From: Limonium bicolor
Taxonomy: Eukaryota > Streptophyta > Magnoliopsida > Caryophyllales > Plumbaginaceae
Length of the DNA: 64,000 nt
Assembly: GCA_023374045.1 (NCBI GenBank)
Contig: CM041782.1
Coordinates: forward strand, 181,618,629-181,682,628
Direction: 5' to 3'
The notes under the pieces were generated by a model. That model made no database searches. It was given only the letters and a program-made list of their open reading frames with translations, and was not told the DNA's origin. This document shows, in pieces, positions 10,540-20,766 of this stretch. Made by a program: the position numbers and the translations under genes. Position 1 is the first letter of the stretch; each line of letters begins with the position of its first letter.

Positions 10540-11337
10540 TCAACCTCTTTTCAGCTCCAGAAAACACTGCTCGCAGGCATCGCTCCACTCAAACTTCACA
10601 TCCTTCTGCAGCAGACGAGTCAACGGAATCACCAACTTGGAGAAGCCCTCCACAAACTTGCGATAGTAGCCCGCTAGTCCAAGGAAGCTACGAATATCCC
10701 CAACATTAGTAGGTCTGGCCCACTCAGTAATAGCTCGAATCTTCTCCGGGTCCACGGAGATACCATCCTTGGAGACCACATGTCCCAAGAATACCACCTG
10801 ATCTAGCCAGAACTCGCACTTCTTCAGCTTCGCATACAACTCGTTCTCCCTCAGAGTCTGGAGAACGGTCCTCAAATGCTCCTCGTGCTCCTCAGCACTC
10901 TTGGAATACACCAAGATGTCATCGATGAAAACTACAACGAACTGGTCCAAAAACGGCTTGAAGACTCTGTTCATCATATCCATAAATACGGAAGGCGCAT
11001 TCGTCAGACCGAATGGCATCACTAGGAACTCGTAATGTCCATAACGAGTCCTGAAAGCGGACTTAGGCACGTCGTCTGCCTTAATCCTCAGCTGATGATA
11101 TCCCGACCTCAGATCGATCTTCGAAAACACCTTAGCTCCTGCTAACTGGTCGAACAAGTCGTCTATGCGCGGGAGAGGATACCTATTCTTAATGGTAACC
11201 TTGTTGAGCTCCCTGTAGTCAATGCACAACCGCATGCTACCGTCCTTCTTCTTTACAAATAGCACTGGCGCTCCCCAAGGCGACACACTCGGGCGAATGA
11301 AGCCCTTATCCAGCAGCTCCTGCAACTGGACCTTCAC
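10540..11337 (-). CDS. Reverse transcriptase (intact segment)
   Basis: The longest undamaged pol segment, 265 codons. It has [19 protein letters not shown] (about 15-33), LCIDYRELN (37-45), [25 protein letters not shown] (with the first catalytic Asp), MPFGLTNAP (about 107-115), the FIDD box in [12 protein letters not shown] (about 135-146), FLGHVV and [12 protein letters not shown]. All RT palm motifs are present. The listed Met is internal: RT sequence of this lineage starts upstream, beyond a break near 11340. It would have synthesised element cDNA. Confidence 0.92.
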   Translation of the reverse strand: MKVQLQELLDKGFIRPSVSPWGAPVLFVKKKDGSMRLCIDYRELNKVTIKNRYPLPRIDDLFDQLAGAKVFSKIDLRSGYHQLRIKADDVPKSAFRTRYGHYEFLVMPFGLTNAPSVFMDMMNRVFKPFLDQFVVVFIDDILVYSKSAEEHEEHLRTVLQTLRENELYAKLKKCEFWLDQVVFLGHVVSKDGISVDPEKIRAITEWARPTNVGDIRSFLGLAGYYRKFVEGFSKLVIPLTRLLQKDVKFEWSDACEQCFLELKRG

Positions 11338-11448
11338 TCCTTGAGCTCAGCAGGCGCCATACGGTATGGGGCCTTCGAAATGGGCTGAGTCTCAGGTGCG
11401 AGCTCGATCGAGAACTCCACCTCTCTGACAGGGGGAAGCCCAGGTACA

Positions 11449-12348
11449 TCATCCTGGAACACTCGGGAAGTCTCTGACCACTGGAATCTCCTCCAACTTC
11501 GCATCCTTGCGAACCTCAGGGATGTAGCACAGATATCCCTGGCATCCTTTCCTCAGAAAACGGAACGCCTGCATAGCTGATATGACTGGCGGCGAGCACG
11601 GGAGTCCATTCCCTGCTACAATCAAACGGGGCTGGCCCGGCTCCTCGAAAGTGACTCTCGAAGCAGCACAATCAATGTGGGCATGGTGCGCAGCAAGCCA
11701 ATCCATGCCCAGGATCACATCAAAAGAAGTCATCTCCATCGGGATGAGGTTAGCACACAGAGTCCTATCTCTGACTAACACAGGACTATCTTTGCAAACA
11801 GAATTCAACAGCATAGAAGAGTCCCTAACTAATGGACTATGCACACATAACTCAACACCCAGAGGCACAACAGGCAAACCGAGCTCACCCACCAACTCAG
11901 CAGAAATAAAAGAGTGGGTGGCTCCAGAGTCAAACAAACAGAAAACAGAACGAGATGACAGCTGGAGAATACCTGTGACAACTCTGTCAGTCGATCGGTC
12001 CCTCTCTCCAGCCATCGCGTACACTCTGGCCTGGCCCTGGGGCTTCTTCTGCTCAGCCCGGTCTCGATCTCTAGACCCAGATGCAGATCCTCCAGCTCCA
12101 CCTCCAGAGCTACCTCTGCTCCTCTCAGCCTGAGGGCAATCAGCAATCCTATGCCCATGGATCCACACTTGAAGCAGGCCCCGGACTTCCTGTAGCAGTC
12201 CTGACCTCTGTGAAACTTGCCACAGACCTGGCACTTCGGAGCAGGAGCTGACGAAGACGAACCCCTCTATCTCGTGAACGGTCCCCAGAGCGGTCTCCAG
12301 TAGACTGCTTCTTCTGAGAAGCAGACTGATCCCTCCTATCACTGTCAT
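11449..12348 (-). CDS. Gag zinc knuckle tail and retroviral-type aspartic protease
   Basis: The first third is out of the family frame until HRIADCPQ. The zinc knuckle CX2CX4HX4C (CFKCGSMG then HRIADC) is split by a frameshift near 12160. The protease follows, with active-site motif [13 protein letters not shown] at about residues 135-147 and the downstream VILGMDWLA flap/core block. The protease would have cleaved the Gag-Pol polyprotein. The segment ends before RT; the RT frame is the same (multiple of three), but a stop intervenes near 11449. Confidence 0.83.
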   Translation of the reverse strand: MTVIGGISLLLRRSSLLETALGTVHEIEGFVFVSSCSEVPGLWQVSQRSGLLQEVRGLLQVWIHGHRIADCPQAERSRGSSGGGAGGSASGSRDRDRAEQKKPQGQARVYAMAGERDRSTDRVVTGILQLSSRSVFCLFDSGATHSFISAELVGELGLPVVPLGVELCVHSPLVRDSSMLLNSVCKDSPVLVRDRTLCANLIPMEMTSFDVILGMDWLAAHHAHIDCAASRVTFEEPGQPRLIVAGNGLPCSPPVISAMQAFRFLRKGCQGYLCYIPEVRKDAKLEEIPVVRDFPSVPG

Positions 12349-12727
12349 CGGACCTCTGCTTCCTCTTCTGGTCCTTCCCTCCAGACTGGCGACCTCTCAA
12401 GTCAGCCTCTACCAACAGGGCGACATCAGCTACGTCCCTGAAGGTCTTGTGACGCAGCGGCGTCACAGCAGATCGGATATCCGGCCTCAGGCCGCTCTCA
12501 AACTTCCTGGCCTTCCTATGCTCGTCAGGCTCAGGTGCAAACTTAGATAGGCTGATAAACTTGCGGACGTACTCCTCAACGCTCATGTCCCGACCCTGGC
12601 GTAGTCGGTTATACTCCAGGATGCGCTGATCCTTGTAGACGTCGGGGTAGAACTGCTTGTTGAACTCCCCAATGAACTGCTCCCACGTCCATGGCTGTGG
12701 AACTTCCCCATCACTGACCTCCACCAC
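12149..12727 (-). pseudogene. Gag, central capsid-like segment
   Basis: It carries the plant gypsy Gag block WEQFIGEFNKQFYPDVYKDQ, then RQGRDMSVEEYVRKFISLSKFAPE and the highly charged KQ/RD-rich segment before the zinc knuckle. It is in a different frame from both the Gag N-terminus and the protease, with indels near 12720 and 12160. Gag would have formed the particle and packaged RNA. Confidence 0.85.
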
Positions 12728-13061
12728 TCCTTGGCTTCGGCCTTGAACAGAAAGGTAGCGAAGTCGACCTTCTGCTCCTCCTCAGAGCCCATCACTCGAA
12801 GCAAATCCTCCACCTCTGACAACCAGTGGCTGGCCTCCTGGGGGTCTCCTGCCCCATCGAACGACGGCGGCTTCAGCTTCATGAATTCCTGAAGCGCCTT
12901 CACGTTCCTCCCTCCAGCATCTGCCCCAGCCGGGCCTGCTCCGCCAGCTGGTCCTCCTCCAGCTGGACCCCCTGCAGCCATGGTCTGCATGAGCTGCGTC
13001 ATAAACTGCTGAACAGCATCAGCACATTCCCTGGAGGGTTATTCGCTCTCCTTGGCGGCAT
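12583..13061 (-). pseudogene. Gag N-terminus
   Basis: An ATG at 13061 begins MPPRRANNPP, a typical Tekay Gag start, but that frame stops after about 20 codons. Family sequence resumes in another frame from about 13015 (QQFMTQLMQTM), followed by a Gly/Ala/Pro-rich stretch, FMKLKPPSFDGAGDPQEA and FLFKAEAKEWW, and shifts again near 12720. I put the start at 13061 rather than the internal Met at 13002. Confidence 0.8.
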
Positions 13062-13154
13062 TCTGAAAGTCCAACAGCAGACAGTTACTCGACACTAACA
13101 CTGACATTTCTGACTGACTGGCTAACTTAAAATCCCAGCAGATTAGAACCCAGA

Positions 13155-13166
13155 GCTCTGATACCA
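13155..13166 (-). other. Primer-binding site, initiator tRNA-Met
   Basis: The minus strand reads TGGTATCAGAGC, the complement of the plant tRNA-iMet 3' end, five bases inside the LTR end at 13172. It runs into the palindrome CAGAGCTCTG. Confidence 0.9.
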
Positions 13167-13171
13167 CTAAA

Positions 13172-13431
13172 TGTAACACCCCCAAACACTGGCCTAGGAG
13201 TTAGGGGTATTACACGCCGCGTATTATTACATAATAACGCAAGGCTCTAAAAGAACGAACTTAAACACATATTCAAATAAGGCCCAAAACAGAATACTTT
13301 GTTCAAGTATTCTGTTTTGGGCCTTATTTGAATATGTGTTTAAGTTCGTTCTTTTAGAGCCTTGCGTTATTATGTATAATACGCGGCGTGTAATACCCCT
13401 AACTCCTAGGCCAGTGTTTGGGGGTGTTACA
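13172..13431. repeat. Palindromic remnant in place of the 5' LTR
   Basis: Bases 13172-13300 match 6350-6478, the 3'-terminal part of the LTR. From 13301 to 13431 the same segment returns in inverted orientation, with a five-base centre (TGTTC, whose complement GAACA is the next LTR sequence in the left copy). The arms differ by about one base (a TA deletion near 13376). The outer end is therefore GGGGTGTTACA, not the expected GGGTTATAACA, yet it abuts the TSD AGTTC. Confidence 0.9.
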
Positions 13432-13436
13432 AGTTC

Positions 13437-14689
13437 AATAATCACTCAAGATAGAACGGAGATGCCTTATATTCGTAAACCTTGTATTAACAGAGATAGG
13501 ACCGTACCCTCTCTCCCAAAAACTGCATATGCATTTGGCATCAGTTTTGCACCAGTGTTTGCATGCATCATAAGCACTCCATCATAACATATGATTGATA
13601 AGAACTCTGCCTAGTCTCGCCGAAAGTAGACTTCAGCTGCCGCTATTGAAGCGTAACTCCCTATCAAAGGAAGTCAAGTCGGAGCCATCCTAGGCATCTG
13701 AGCTACATCGAACCATTACGGCACTATCCTGGGCCACATCGAGCTATATCTAGCTCTTCGGAGCCCTCCCGGGCTATCGCCGAGCTACATCGAACCATTC
13801 AAGAGCTATCCGGAGGCATACGAAGACCATCCCGGAGCCATCCACTGCCATACTCATTCCCTTTCGACACCGCTTCTAAAGCCAATCTGGAGCCATGCGG
13901 GAGTCATCCTCAAAACATTGAGACCATCCATAGAGCTACACAGAGGCCATCCCAACAGTCCGAGAATAATACGGGGCCACCTCAAATCCTTGTTAGATCC
14001 ATTTCGTCACCAAAGCTTTGCTCACAGAGGATCGAACTACATATGGTCTGATCTCAATATGGAATTGAGTACGTATGCAGCCCGCCCAAGGTGCAACCAC
14101 ATCAGAGGCGAAAACTTCCCTTTTCCCCTCGGTGTCATTAAAGTGAACCAACCAAAGCATCGTCATGCTCAATCAGCACAAGGTCATCCCGGAGCCATCC
14201 ATGGAAATCCTGAAACCATGATGGGAACTCCCAACAAAGTCATGCAACTGTGTTTCATCATTCACTCGTGAAAAACCATTCACTCACTACAAGTCCAACA
14301 AATCCCCTCAAACAACAATAAATCCATCATCGGAGCCATCAAACCACCCTGGAAAAAAATCTCAAGGCAAATGAAAGCCTACAAACTGCCACAACATCAC
14401 CAACCATGTCAAACCCACCAACCACCCGAGACCATTGGTCACACCGGAGCCATCAGTGCCTACCAGAGCCATCAGAGCATACTGGAGCCATCAACGCATG
14501 CTGGAGCCATCTCAGATCCATGAAGCCATGCCGGAGCCATACCGGAGCCATCCCGAGGTTTTGATGTTACTATAAAGCCATCTGCTCACACAAAAACCTA
14601 CCTCCACAAACAGGGAGTTTAATTCAATTAATACATTGGTTAATCACCTCACATCACATATCATCTGCATATACCCACAAAATTTGCTC
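13437..14689. repeat. GGAGCCATC-motif-rich noncoding region
   Basis: From about 13680 to 14580 the sequence is dominated by dispersed GGAGCCATC(C) words with CGAGCTACATCGAACC variants. It contains one copy (14034-14098) of a conserved box also found in the Tat/Ogre-like LTR at 20213-20275: GAACTAC, GGTCTGATCTCAA, an ATGGA loop, and TACGTANGCAGCCC. No gene is recognisable. It is likely retroelement 3' noncoding sequence or a piece of an older LTR. Confidence 0.5.
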
Positions 14690-15895
14690 ACTATCTGACG
14701 CATCTTCACACCCGCTAGGCAGCTATTGCGCTACTAGTGCGGTCGCGTTTCATTTTACACCCACTAGACAGCTATTGCACTACTAGTGCGGTCGAATTTT
14801 TCGTTTTGCACCTGCTAGACAGCTATTGCGCTACTAGTACGGTCACCTTTCATTTTACACCCTCAAGACAGCTATTGCGCTACTAGTGCGGTCGAATTTT
14901 CATTTTACCCTGCTAGACAACTATTGCGCTACTAGTACGGTCGCCTTTCATTTTACACCCCTAGGCAGCTATTACGCTACTAGTGCGGTCCCACCGTTTT
15001 TCCTTCACTAGGCAGCTATTACGCTACTAGTGCGAGATCGTTCACTTCATAACCCGCTAGGCAGCTATTACGCTACTAGTGCGGTCCCGCCGTTTTCCTT
15101 CACTAGGCAGCTATTACGCTATTAGTGCGAGATCGTTCACTTCATAACCCGCTAGGCAGCTATTACGCTACTAGTGCGGTCCCGCCGTTTTCCTTCACTA
15201 GGCAGCTATTACGCTACTAGTGCGAGATCATTCACTTCATAACCCGCTAGGCAGCTATTACGCTACTAGTGCGGTCCCGCCGTTTTTCCTTCACTAGGCA
15301 GCTATTACGCTACTAGTGCGAGATGTTCACTTCATAACCCGCTAGGCAGCTATTACGCTACTAGTGCGGTCCCGCCATTTTTCCTTCACTAGGCAGCTAT
15401 TACGCTACTAGTGCGGTCCCGCCGTTTTCCTTCACTAGCAGCTATTACTCTACTAGTGCGAGATCATTCACTTCATAACCCGCTAGGCAGCTATTACGCT
15501 ACTAGTGTGCGGTCCCGCCGTTTTTCCTTCACTAGGCAGTTATTACGCTACTAGTGCGAGATCGTTCACTTCATAACCCGCTAGCCAGCTATTACGCTAC
15601 TAGTGCGGTCCCGCCATTTTTCCTTCACTAGCAGCTATTACGCTACTAGTGCGAGATCGTTCACTTCATAACCCGCTACGCAGCTATTACGCTACTAGTG
15701 CGGTCCCGCCGTTTTTCCTTCACTAGGCAGCTATTACGCTACTAGTGCGAGATCGTTCACTTCATAACCCGCTAGACAGCTATTACGCTACTAGTGCGGT
15801 CCCGCCGTTTTCCCTTCATTAGGCCTATTACGCTACTAGTGCAAGATCGTTTCTCACCCACCTGCTAGGCAGCTATTACGCTACTAGTACGGTAC
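14690..15895 (+). repeat. Minisatellite, about 47/49 bp alternating units
   Basis: About 25 copies share the core GGCAGCTATTACGCTACTAGT. From about 14990 on, two linker types alternate: GCGGTCCCGCCGTTTTTCC with TTCACTA, and GCGAGATCGTTCACTTCATAA with CCCGCTA. Together they form a roughly 96 bp higher-order unit. The first five copies (14700-14990) are an older variant with TTGCGCTACTAG. The array lies just before the presumed 3' end of a Tat/Ogre-type element, a known place for such arrays. Confidence 0.85.
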
Positions 15896-15899
15896 ACAA

Positions 15900-16190
15900 T
15901 GAAAAGTATTATAGGCTCGTCATAAGTCCTATAGCTAGATGTCAAGAGGTCTAGTTGAGGCTCTCCTAAGCCCTCGTACTTTAAATCGCATTCTAGGCCC
16001 GTCATAAGCCCTAGGACTGGATGTCAAGAGGTCCAGTTGAGGCACTCCTAAGTCCTCGTGCACCCCAAACCATTCTATTGTTAGCTTTCAGGCTCGTCAT
16101 AAGTCCTAAGTCTGGATGTCAAGAGGTCAAGTTGAGGCTCGTAATAAGTCCTCATGCATTCAACTATCATATCATTTCCCGTTGCATTCA
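15900..16190 (+). repeat. Three-copy repeat of about 100 bp
   Basis: Units centred on GTCATAAGTCCTA, then CTGGATGTCAAGAGGTC and AGTTGAGGC, with variable CCTCGTGCA ends. Copies start near 15910, 15995 and 16090. They continue the tandem-repeat zone up to the polypurine tract. Confidence 0.75.
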
Positions 16191-16237
16191 CTCATTATCT
16201 TCCTCGCGGTCGCATCCCGGTGCACCACAAAGTCGTA

Positions 16238-16335
16238 GTGAGAATTTTTGGCGCCCTCTCAACCTTGATCCAATTCTGCAAGGGCTTGCAAAATTGAATC
16301 AAGGGGAGCCATCTGTAGACGCCAAAAATTCTCAC
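16238..16335. other. Long hairpin spanning polypurine tract and LTR start
   Basis: The outer arms are a perfect 16-base inverted repeat, GTGAGAATTTTTGGCG (16238-16253) and its complement (16320-16335). Inside, 16263-16282 pairs with 16285-16304 at 18 of 20 positions across a two-base loop. The tract AAGGGGAG (16301-16308) lies at the base of the inner stem, and the LTR start TGTAGACGCC (16314) leads into the outer arm. Confidence 0.8.
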
Positions 16336-16765
16336 CCCATAAAACAAAATCCAATAAATAAAAAAAGAGAGTCGTTGTCTCAAAATTTTTGATGTGCGTG
16401 CTGACATAAGTCCATTGTTTTATTATGTTTTATCAATAAACCGATTTTGTTTATGTATATATACATTTCAAAAAAAAAAATTCCAACACTATTACTTTGT
16501 TTAGCAATTTTACATCCGCTCATTCTATTTTTTTCCCCATCCCATTACCCCCTTTACACCTGTCAGAATTAGCTTGTAAAACATTTCTTGCTTTTATAAC
16601 GCAGGGATATGTAGTAGTCTAGTGACTGAGTTGTTTTGTTGTGTAGCTGACATGGTGGATTACCACTGACCACTTCCACTTTCATTGGGCTGCGGTCTTC
16701 CTTACGTGACCCAATTTGGCCACTAGTCCAGCCCGACGAACATACACCATTCTCTCATTGTCGTC

Positions 16766-16790
16766 TTTATAAGCAAGCAAGAAACCCTAA
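16766..16790 (+). promoter_or_regulatory. Possible LTR promoter: TATA-like box and telobox
   Basis: TTTATAAG at 16766-16773 is followed by AAACCCTAA at 16782-16790, about 450 bases into the LTR. Both motifs are common in plant promoters and 5' leaders. There is no further evidence of a start site. Confidence 0.3.
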
Positions 16791-19069
16791 TCCCGAGGCG
16801 GTAACAATGGACATACCACCAAAAACTGTAGCCGCATTTCCCAATTCCAGTCCTCATTCTTCCGATGATCATCTTTCCTTTTCTTTCTGAAACACAAAAC
16901 ATCAAACAGAGGACGGCTTTCATTTTTCGATGGAACGACTACCCTTACTCTTTCTTCTTCCCTGTGTTTCTTCCCCGATCAATTTTCAACCAGTTTTCTA
17001 CCTCAAAAAAAAAACTCAAATGGAAGACCTAACTCTTCTACTGCTTCACTCCAAGCCGTCATCTCTTTCGTCCCACAAGCTTTAAAAAAACCAACGAAAT
17101 CGTCAGAACAGAATATTTCATTCCCAGTGATTCTCGGTACTCCCATCTCCTCCGATAGCTAACAAAAAAAATCACTCGGAGCACCCAAGCATTTTGCTCC
17201 CGTCAATCACGCCGCAATAGACAAATTCGAAACCCAGCACCTCCTTCCTTCTTCACGGTGTTTTGCAACCTAACTGGCGAACAAAGAGGATTAAGCTCTT
17301 TGAACTTCCCTTCCTGCTCACGGTAATTTGCAGCATACCTGGCGAACAAGGAACAAACGGGCTCTGCCCTCTCTTCATTCCATCCACTGAGGTTGGTGAA
17401 CCAGGAATATACATGCCCTACCGCCCCTTTCATTCTCGTCACAAATGGCGAACAAAGAACAGAGCTCCATCGATCGAACCTTCAAGCTGGAAACAAGAAC
17501 GCAAGCGCAACCGACTCCAGCACCCACGAACGCCGCTACATCTTCATCTTCATCACCTCCCGTCACCGTCCTGCTTCCATCTTCATCTCTGGCTGTCATC
17601 TTCACCATCGATCCCTCTATTCCTCATCCCAGGAACGGTTTCCATTCGAACATGGCTGCTAGTCACCCTCTCTAACTCGAAATCTTCAATCGGCCGCTAA
17701 AGAAATCCCGGTCCTTCGTGACTTGTTCACCAGAGGAATCCAACTCTGTCATTTTCTGATTCTGTCCCCATTTCACTCTTTTTACTGTCGTTTATGTGCT
17801 ATGTTGTTGATTTCGCAGGCCAACCCTAACTTGGGTCAGTTCTGCTTTGCGGCATCTCGGGTGCTATAATTTTGACCTAACCGATTGATAGTTTAGGGCC
17901 TAGATGAGCATGGACTAAAGCGCTACATGGGTCAGTGGTAATCCCTGAGCAACAACACCCAGAGGCTTGACAAGTGCGGAGGCAGATTAAGGTTCTTCCA
18001 GAGTTGTTTGCGGGAGACAATGCTACCTTCATCTGGGTATTGAAATCTTCAGCTGAATAACTTAGATGCGTTTCGGTAAATCAGTAAATGTGTCTAATGA
18101 TGTTGTTTAGTCCGTGTGACATTGTCGATTGAGTATGCTCTTATTTTTTCTGATTCGAGAGCAAGCATGCCAATGTGTGAATGTTATTTTTCTGTAGCTC
18201 TTAGCTTTGGGGTGTTGGTCGGCCTGTACAGCATTGCTGTTAAATATGCTTCCGATTTCATGACTTTGGAGTTGCTTACCTTGCGTGAATGATGATTGCT
18301 GGTCTATCTGTCCTGCACTTTGTTTGTTGAATGAACTCCGATTGTCAATTTATTTCTCTGGTGTTGGCTAGTAACTATAGTCTTGGGTCCTATGATATTC
18401 CAGCTGGCAAGGGTTTAATTTTGTCGTGTGTTGACCGAAAGGAAAAAGAAAGAGGGCCGAATCGGAAGTGAATAACCGACGATTGAATTTAATAGAGTGG
18501 TAGAAAAGTGAAACTCAATCGGCTGTTGTATTTTGGTAGTGTAAACAGTTTTGTTATTTTCTTCCTTTTGTTAGTTCGCAAAATCTCCACCCGCATAATA
18601 AAGCATTTTTTAGCAATTTTGAAGTTAGGTATAGAACTTGTATTCGGATCAATACCTAGTTCCACATGCGTAAAGAATAGGAAATCAGACGAGAACTTTA
18701 AGGTTTTATTTCCGTGTTTATATGCTTGTCTTCAGCTTTATGTTGTGCTATATATCTACATTACATGTCATAGATTAGCTTGGCAATTGTTGGACCTAGT
18801 CCAATATAGAGGCCCAATACCTAGGAAGCCCTAGTTAGCCCATAGGCCACCCCTTTGTAGATAAGTCTTAGGTTTGGGGTATCCTCAATGCATACGGGTC
18901 CTAGACACGGTCCATGTGAGGAATACCCGTTTTCCTCAAAACTTTTCAAATCATCCCATGTCAGAATAAAATGCACAATCAACATTCCAATTCTAAAAAA
19001 AAAATCATCAAATTTCATTTCAAAAATCAATCAATTTCAAAATCTAAACATCAATTCACTTCAAATGCT

Positions 19070-19485
19070 AAATAAAGCCCAATTCGAGGCTCATTCCAAA
19101 GCCCAATTCGAGGCTCATTCCAAAGCCCAATTTGAGGCCCATTCCAAAGCCCAATTCAGGCCCATTTCAAAGCCCAATTCGAGGCCTATTCCAAAGCCCA
19201 ATTCGAGGCTCATTCCAAAGCCCAATTCGAGGCTCATTCAAAAGCCCAATTCGAGGCTCATTCCAAAGCCCAATTCGAGGCCCATTTCAAAGCCCAATTT
19301 GAGGCCTATTCCAAAGCCCAATTCGAGGCTCATTCCAAAGCCCAATTCGAGGCCTATTCCAAAGCCCAATTCGAGGCTCATTCCAAAGCCCAATTTGAGG
19401 CTCATTCCAAAGCCCAATTCGAGGCCAATCCCAAAGCCCAATTTGAGGCCCATTCTAAAGCCCATTTCGAGGCCCAAAAGCCCAA
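19070..19485 (+). repeat. 24 bp minisatellite (AAAGCCCAATTCGAGGCTCATTCC type)
   Basis: About 17 units of 22-24 bases with core AAAGCCCAATTCGAGGC alternate CTCATTCC, CCATTTC and CTATTCC ends. Because most units are 24 bases (eight codons), a frame stays open across the array and reads SKAQFEAH repeats, then PKPNSRLI repeats after an indel. This is a repeat artefact rather than a gene. Confidence 0.85.
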
Positions 19486-19499
19486 CCAAGGCCTAATGC

Positions 19500-19870
19500 G
19501 GCCCAAACCTTGACCAAGGCCCAATCTGGTCAAACTTTGACCCGGTCCAATCATGACCAACCCGAACTTTGACTTGGTCCAACTTTGACCAATCTGAACT
19601 TTGACTTTGACCCAACTTTGACTCGGCCTAACTTTGACCTTGGCCCGAACTTTGACCTTGACCCGAACGTTGACCAACTCAAATTTTGACCCGACCCGAT
19701 TTTTCAACCCCAACCCAAATTCAATTCAAATTCAAATTCAATTCAAATCCAAATTCAATTCAAATTCAAATTCAATTCAATTCCAAACTCATTCAATTCC
19801 AATTCAATTCAATATTCATTCAACCCCGATTCAACTTCGATCTCAATTCAATTTCAATTCCATTCCAATT
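19500..19870 (+). repeat. Simple-repeat tracts (AACTTTGACC and AATTCAAATTC)
   Basis: Dispersed AACTTTGACC/TTGACC words (19500-19700) give way to an AATTCAAATTC-type low-complexity tract (19700-19870), inside the Tat/Ogre-like LTR. Confidence 0.7.
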
Positions 19871-19879
19871 TCTTCTACA

Positions 19880-20115
19880 CTCTAAATGTCTCACAGACCT
19901 GAGTGTCTCACAGACTTTGTCATCCCAATGATTCGAATGTCTCACAGACCCGAGCATCTCATAGACCCGAGCGTCTCACAGATCCGAGCGTCTCACAGAC
20001 TTCGACATCTCAAGGTTTCAAGTGTCTCATAGACCTGAGCGTCTCACAGACTTTGATATCTCATTCTTTTCATCATTTGAATATTCTAAATGTCTCATAG
20101 ACCCAAGCGTCTCAT
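19880..20115 (+). repeat. Short tandem repeat of GTCTCACAGACC type
   Basis: About ten units of roughly 20-24 bases with GTCTCACAGACCNGAGC cores. They are degenerate at the right end. Confidence 0.75.
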
Positions 20116-20212
20116 TGACTAGCATCCTAAACTCGAAACTTCTCGAAATCTCAAACACCTCAAATATCTTCAAACTCCACAAACATCAAAACTTCCGAAA
20201 CCCCCAAAACCT

Positions 20213-20275
20213 GAACTACGTAAGGTCTGATCTCAACATGGAGTTGAGTACGTAGGCAGCCCACATAGGGTGCGA
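20213..20275 (+). promoter_or_regulatory. Conserved Tat-lineage LTR box with stem-loop
   Basis: GAACTACGTAAGGTCTGAT is followed by stem CTCAAC, loop ATGGA, stem GTTGAG (20232-20248) and TACGTAGGCAGCCC. The second copy at 14034-14098 keeps the stem with a compensatory change (CTCAAT/ATTGAG). The role is unknown. Confidence 0.55.
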
Positions 20276-20756
20276 CCCCACTCCAATCCAAAAAACCCTT
20301 TTCCCAACTCTAAGGTGTTATTCATGTCTGTCAAACATTCAAATCCCCTCTGACTCCTACAAACCCTCGACTTCTTCAACTCTCGACCCGGACTTTCCCA
20401 AATCTTCATTCTATACTCATCTGAACTCCCCAATTCCCTCTTCTAGGCGTTGGCATGGCAGAAAAGCTCGCCTCATCCATTCTCTCTTCTCATCCTAATC
20501 CTATCCTTGGCTCTTAAATGAATCTCTCTAAAAGGTTTTGAAAGAAGGCAATCCCGACAATTGGAGACCGAGGTTTCCTCGGGCACCAATCCAATGTCGT
20601 GGTCGTTGCCACTTCTAAGGGGTGTAACCCAGTGCGAACCCACATAGAATCTCTGGTATGATCAGATAAGTCCTATCCATAGGCAACAATCTCAAGACAA
20701 TTAACGGTTCTTAGAACCCAATCCTCCTCCTCCTAGTTATCATAGGTCAAACTAGG

Positions 20757-20766
20757 TGGCGACTCT
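20757..20766 (+). other. Primer-binding site, tRNA-Arg type (Ogre/Tat)
   Basis: TGGCGACTCT matches the first ten bases of the PBS described for Ogre/Tat elements. The match decays after ten bases, so confidence is moderate. Confidence 0.55.

Larger units (their letters stand above)
6350..13431 (-). mobile_element. Tekay-type chromovirus with palindromic 5' end
   Basis: A complete minus-strand insertion flanked by an exact 5 bp TSD, AGTTC, at 6345-6349 and 13432-13436. In its own orientation the order is defective 5' LTR (13431-13172), PBS for initiator tRNA-Met, gag, protease, RT, RNase H, integrase, chromodomain, polypurine tract, and a full 3' LTR (8557-6350). Gag-pol is broken by several frameshifts. 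The 5' LTR is not a copy of the 3' LTR: it is a 260 bp palindrome of the LTR's 3'-terminal 130 bp. Confidence 0.92.
16314..20749 (+). repeat. Tat/Ogre-like LTR (about 4.4 kb)
   Basis: It starts TGTAGACGCC right after a polypurine tract and ends near CATAGGTCA, shortly before TGGCGACTCT, a PBS of the tRNA-Arg type used by Ogre/Tat elements. The exact 3' end is uncertain by a few bases. Near 20213 it has the box ending TACGTAGGCAGCCC, characteristic of Tat-lineage LTRs. A TATA-like TTTATAAG (16766-16773) and telobox AAACCCTAA (16782-16790) suggest a promoter. Several tandem arrays fill the 3' third. ORFs of up to about 200 codons inside are repeat-driven. Confidence 0.6.

Noticed and set aside
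14690..15895. Possible CRISPR-like array
   Set aside because: The linkers alternate between two fixed sequences rather than being unique spacers, and the setting is a plant genome.
17263..17700. Open frame of 145 codons with a Ser/His-rich tail
   Set aside because: Lies in the Tat/Ogre-like LTR; low-complexity composition and no recognisable domain.
18888..19496. Open frame of 202 codons
   Set aside because: It is produced by the 24 bp minisatellite; no domain, and the frame content switches after an indel.
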